From Nitrososphaerales archaeon TH5888 (GTDB lineage: Archaea; Thermoproteota; Nitrososphaeria; Nitrososphaerales; Nitrososphaeraceae): 8,312 bases of DNA. A program made the translations under genes and the position numbers. The notes beneath the pieces were generated by a model. That model saw only the letters and a program-made list of their open reading frames with translations, did not search any database and was not told the origin of the DNA. Positions 6,439 through 8,312 of the stretch are shown in pieces (positions within the stretch are counted from its first letter, which is position 1; each line of letters starts with the position of its first letter). Location: assembly GCA_014523595.1 (NCBI GenBank), contig JAATVN010000092.1, positions 1 to 8,312 on the forward strand. Reading direction: 5' to 3'.

Positions 6439-7389
6439 ATGCGTGTAATAATATGCTCACACGAAGCAGATATTGACGGTATATATTCTGCTTCCGTTGC
6501 ATTGATGAAGTTTCCCAGGGCTAATCTTTCATTCTATAACTATGGATTGGATAATTTTAAAAAAATGTTTGATTATATAAAAAATGAATCCAAGAAGTCA
6601 ACCACGGGCCTTGTGGTTATTTCTGATCTTGGTATAAATAATGATAAAGTATCTGAATTGTGCGTGGACTCAATACAATATCTGAAAAGGAGACAATGGT
6701 CTGTTATTTGGGTTGATCATCATCCCTGGCAAAAAAAATCGATGATGTCAATTAGAAAGATGTGTAAATCGTTTCATAATTCATCTGGAAAAAAATGTGC
6801 CACCGAAATCATGTATGAAAAATTCATGTACAAGAACAAGATTGCTGAGCAGTTAAAGCTGATAGCTCACAGCTCGGACTTTATGACCGATATCAAAAGA
6901 CATGATTCCAGGGTCTCTGAATTAATCCATTTTTACAGAAATAGTGTAAATTCTAGACAAAAACTTGAATTTCTGGCACAAAAAGCTTCGAACGGAATAT
7001 TGTGGGATTCAGATATGCAAGAGGATTATGTAAAGTTCCTAAAAGTTGGGGATTTTCAAAAAAGAGAATCACTGAAGACGCTAGCAATAAAGAAAATCTT
7101 GTCATTTGACGTGGCCTTTGTATTTACATACCCCTACGTTCAGGCAAGCCTTTTTTCTCATGAGCTATTCTCGAACTTGAAGGTTGACCTCGTCATGCTC
7201 ATTAATCGCCATGGAAAAGTTAGCATAAGAAGGAATTCAGACAGACTTTCATGTAGCAAGATAGCAGCTTATCTCGTTGAAGGAGGGGGACATGAATTTG
7301 CATCAGGTGGGATGTTGAAAAGTAATCCGAAAGACTTGACCGCCTGCATAAAAGAGATGGAAGAGGCAGTAGTCAAGTCCCTAAAATGA
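6439..7389 (+). CDS. DHH/DHHA1 family phosphoesterase
   Basis: A 316-residue metal-dependent phosphoesterase of the DHH superfamily (relatives are RecJ, NrnA/pAp phosphatase and cyclic-di-AMP phosphodiesterases). The DHH domain has motif I SHEADIDGI (7-15: H8, D11, D13), motif II ISDLG (61-65, D63), the name-giving VDHH (92-95) and motif IV AHSSDF (143-148, D147). These are the usual Mn2+ ligands. The C-terminal DHHA1 domain carries GGGHEFASGG (282-291), the substrate-binding loop. All key residues are present, so it should be active. The size is well below RecJ and near that of NrnA-like enzymes, but motif I (H-x-x-D-x-D-G) does not settle the substrate: it could be oligonucleotides, pAp or a cyclic dinucleotide. 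The ATG has no Shine-Dalgarno and is probably leaderless. Confidence 0.9.
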   Translation: MRVIICSHEADIDGIYSASVALMKFPRANLSFYNYGLDNFKKMFDYIKNESKKSTTGLVVISDLGINNDKVSELCVDSIQYLKRRQWSVIWVDHHPWQKKSMMSIRKMCKSFHNSSGKKCATEIMYEKFMYKNKIAEQLKLIAHSSDFMTDIKRHDSRVSELIHFYRNSVNSRQKLEFLAQKASNGILWDSDMQEDYVKFLKVGDFQKRESLKTLAIKKILSFDVAFVFTYPYVQASLFSHELFSNLKVDLVMLINRHGKVSIRRNSDRLSCSKIAAYLVEGGGHEFASGGMLKSNPKDLTACIKEMEEAVVKSLK

Positions 7390-7460
7390 TTATCCATATT
7401 TACAGCAAATCATATGGTACATACTGCTTGATTTAGATCCAACTGGAATTTACGAGAAAA

Positions 7461-7471
7461 CAAATAAATTT
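7461..7471 (+). promoter_or_regulatory. TATA-like box for rpoP
   Basis: CAAATAAATTT is centred about 17 nt before the ATG at 7483 but about 26 nt before an in-frame GTG at 7492. If it is the TATA box and the mRNA is leaderless, the GTG would be the true start. Confidence 0.35.
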
Positions 7472-7482
7472 CAATTCACATA

Positions 7483-7659
7483 ATGATAATTGTGGCTAGC
7501 GAAAATACGATAGGTAGTGTCATTTACGAATGTATGAGATGCGGTACTCCGGTTTCTAATGAAGAGCTTTCCAAGTTACCTGAAATAAAGTGCATATGTG
7601 GATTTAGAGTATTTCGAAAGGCAAGGCAACCAATAGTGAAGCAACTAAAGGCAGTTTAG
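7483..7659 (+). CDS. rpoP: DNA-directed RNA polymerase subunit P (Rpb12-like)
   Basis: Small zinc-ribbon subunit of archaeal RNA polymerase, corresponding to eukaryotic Rpb12, which helps hold the Rpo3/Rpo10/Rpo11 assembly platform. The 58-residue product has a zinc ribbon C17-x-x-C20 and C37-x-C39, then the basic segment FRVFRKARQPIVKQLKAV (41-58) typical of RpoP C-termini. The second knuckle is C-I-C, one residue shorter than the usual C-x-x-C. Two starts are possible: the ATG at 7483, or the GTG at 7492, which would give 55 residues beginning MASENTIG and fits the TATA spacing better. No Shine-Dalgarno precedes either. It lies 93 bp after the DHH gene, in a gap that appears to hold only its promoter. 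Confidence 0.88.
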   Translation: MIIVASENTIGSVIYECMRCGTPVSNEELSKLPEIKCICGFRVFRKARQPIVKQLKAV

Positions 7660-7724
7660 TGTCGAATTAGGAATTTCCGTCATATTGACCATCCGAGTCT
7701 ACTTAACGCTTATTTGTTAGAATT

Positions 7725-7733
7725 GAGGTTGAT
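7725..7733 (+). promoter_or_regulatory. Shine-Dalgarno of the 55-residue zinc-ribbon gene
   Basis: GAGGTTGAT ends 6 nt before the ATG at 7740 and resembles the archaeal GAGGTGAT consensus with one extra T. This supports the small frame as a real gene. Confidence 0.55.
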
Positions 7734-7739
7734 AATAAC

Positions 7740-7907
7740 ATGAAGATAGTCTGCCCCGATTGTAAGAAGCCCGCTGAACTTTCAGATGATTTTAGCTTTG
7801 TGAAATGTCAATTTTGCAATTTAGAAATGACTTATGGGGAATATGTAAAGTACATCGCATATAGAGATGTAAGATATAGGGACGTTCTGAATGATTATAA
7901 GAAGTAA
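7740..7907 (+). CDS. Small zinc-ribbon protein of unknown function
   Basis: A 55-residue protein with a four-cysteine zinc ribbon: C5-P-D-C8 near the N-terminus and C23-Q-F-C26, separated by 14 residues. The second half (about 31-55) is rich in Tyr, Arg, Asp and Lys, with repeated YRDV/YRDVL units at 41-44 and 46-50, and is probably helical. A well-placed GAGGTTGAT before the ATG and two matched cysteine pairs argue for a real gene. It lies 80 bp after rpoP on the same strand, with a possible promoter element (CTTATTTG, about 7708-7715) between. It lacks the acidic EDWGE ending of the amino-group carrier LysW. A nucleic-acid-binding or complex-stabilising role is possible but is only inference. 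Confidence 0.75.
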   Translation: MKIVCPDCKKPAELSDDFSFVKCQFCNLEMTYGEYVKYIAYRDVRYRDVLNDYKK

Positions 7908-8050
7908 AATACCAAAGATGGTAACTGTAGTTAATTTAGATTTACCGCTCTTATGTAGACAATCATCATTTATACTATCTTAAACTCAATACTCTATATG
8001 GTAAGGTGAAAATTTATAATTGTATATTCCAAGTTCTAGTTTGGTAATAT
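7908..8050. other. Convergent intergenic gap, no gene seen
   Basis: This 143-bp A/T-rich stretch lies between the zinc-ribbon gene and the GTPase, which converge. I see only frames of a few codons, no convincing stem and no long T-run on either strand. Confidence 0.6.
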
Positions 8051-8312
8051 CTATTTTTTTATCATGGTCGAAACTATAGATAGTACATCCCGGTCCTTTA
8101 TTTGATAGTCACCAGGTAACCTTAAGCCATTTCTGACATCTACGGCATATACAATGCCCTTGGACAATTCGGTATGTATATCACTTGCAAGATCCTGTAC
8201 GGAGGAACCATTTTTCATTAGAAAGGCATCAGGAAGTACGTTACCCTTCTTATCGGACAATTTATTTGGATCTGAAACTGGATATACGACATTCATATTT
8301 AATAACTTGAAA
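8051..8312 (-). CDS. YchF/Obg-like GTPase, C-terminal TGS domain (5' part outside the window)
   Basis: The visible part is a TGS domain, the small ubiquitin-like fold found in Obg/DRG/YchF-class GTPases and threonyl-tRNA synthetases. The frame starts with a Met at 8296, but the codons before it (F-K-L-L-N) are open to the window edge and resemble the linker preceding this domain. The Met is therefore probably internal and the GTPase domain lies beyond 8312. The segments VVYPVSDPNKLSDKKGNVLP and LPGDYQIKDRDVLSIVS resemble the C-terminus of archaeal YchF-related GTP-binding proteins, which are thought to act on or near the ribosome. The stop is a TAG after an A-rich run. No GTP-binding motif can be checked here. 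A free-standing 81-residue TGS protein is a less likely reading. Confidence 0.8.
   Translation of the reverse strand, partial: FKLLNMNVVYPVSDPNKLSDKKGNVLPDAFLMKNGSSVQDLASDIHTELSKGIVYAVDVRNGLRLPGDYQIKDRDVLSIVSTMIKK

Noticed and set aside
7740..7907. LysW-type amino-group carrier protein, tempting beside arginine genes
   Set aside because: The zinc ribbon and size fit, but the acidic C-terminal EDWGE-like ending that carries the amino acid is absent; it ends NDYKK.
8051..8296. Complete free-standing TGS protein of 81 residues
   Set aside because: The frame is open upstream of the Met to the window edge, and the residues there resemble the linker of a larger GTPase.

Overview
The window is AT-rich archaeal DNA. 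The genes are archaeal types: prefoldin alpha, an archaeal FtsY, RNA polymerase subunit P, a YchF-like GTPase with a C-terminal TGS domain, and an MIP18-family Fe-S factor. Several starts sit about 26-29 nt below a TATA-like element and have no Shine-Dalgarno, as expected for leaderless archaeal transcripts. The protein styles and gene content suggest an ammonia-oxidising Thaumarchaeon (Nitrososphaerota), possibly a low-GC Nitrososphaerales or Nitrosocosmicus-like lineage. This placement is by recognition, not by a search, and the genus level is weak.

Layout. From 1 to 638 (+) is the 3' part of succinate dehydrogenase iron-sulfur subunit SdhB, cut by the window edge. It converges on a small MIP18/DUF59 Fe-S assembly factor (662-979, -). 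A divergent promoter region of 127 bp separates that gene from argH (1107-2603, +). ArgH converges on a minus-strand cluster that reads pfdA (5593-5135), ftsY (5114-3681, TTG start), argF (3697-2762). The ftsY and argF genes overlap by 17 nt, so the three are probably one transcript. Upstream of them on the same strand lies an unrecognised multi-pass membrane protein (6306-5698). On the plus strand follow a DHH/DHHA1 phosphoesterase (6439-7389), RNA polymerase subunit P (7483-7659) and an unnamed 55-residue zinc-ribbon protein (7740-7907). The window ends in the C-terminal TGS domain of a GTPase (8051 to the edge, -).

How the genes relate. ArgF and ArgH are two of the last three steps of arginine synthesis (ornithine to citrulline, argininosuccinate to arginine); argG is not in the window. 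Prefoldin alpha and FtsY form a commonly seen archaeal pairing of nascent-chain chaperoning and membrane targeting. SdhB carries three Fe-S clusters and has an Fe-S assembly factor beside it, but the genes converge, so no shared transcript is implied.

Most of the window is ordinary housekeeping. The most unusual items are a roughly 170-residue charged C-terminal tail on FtsY, the overlap of argF with the end of that tail, the small zinc-ribbon protein, a C-x-C in place of C-x-x-C in RpoP, and the unassigned membrane protein. I found no CRISPR array, mobile element, tRNA, rRNA or evident novel multi-gene system. No gap between genes exceeds 160 bp.
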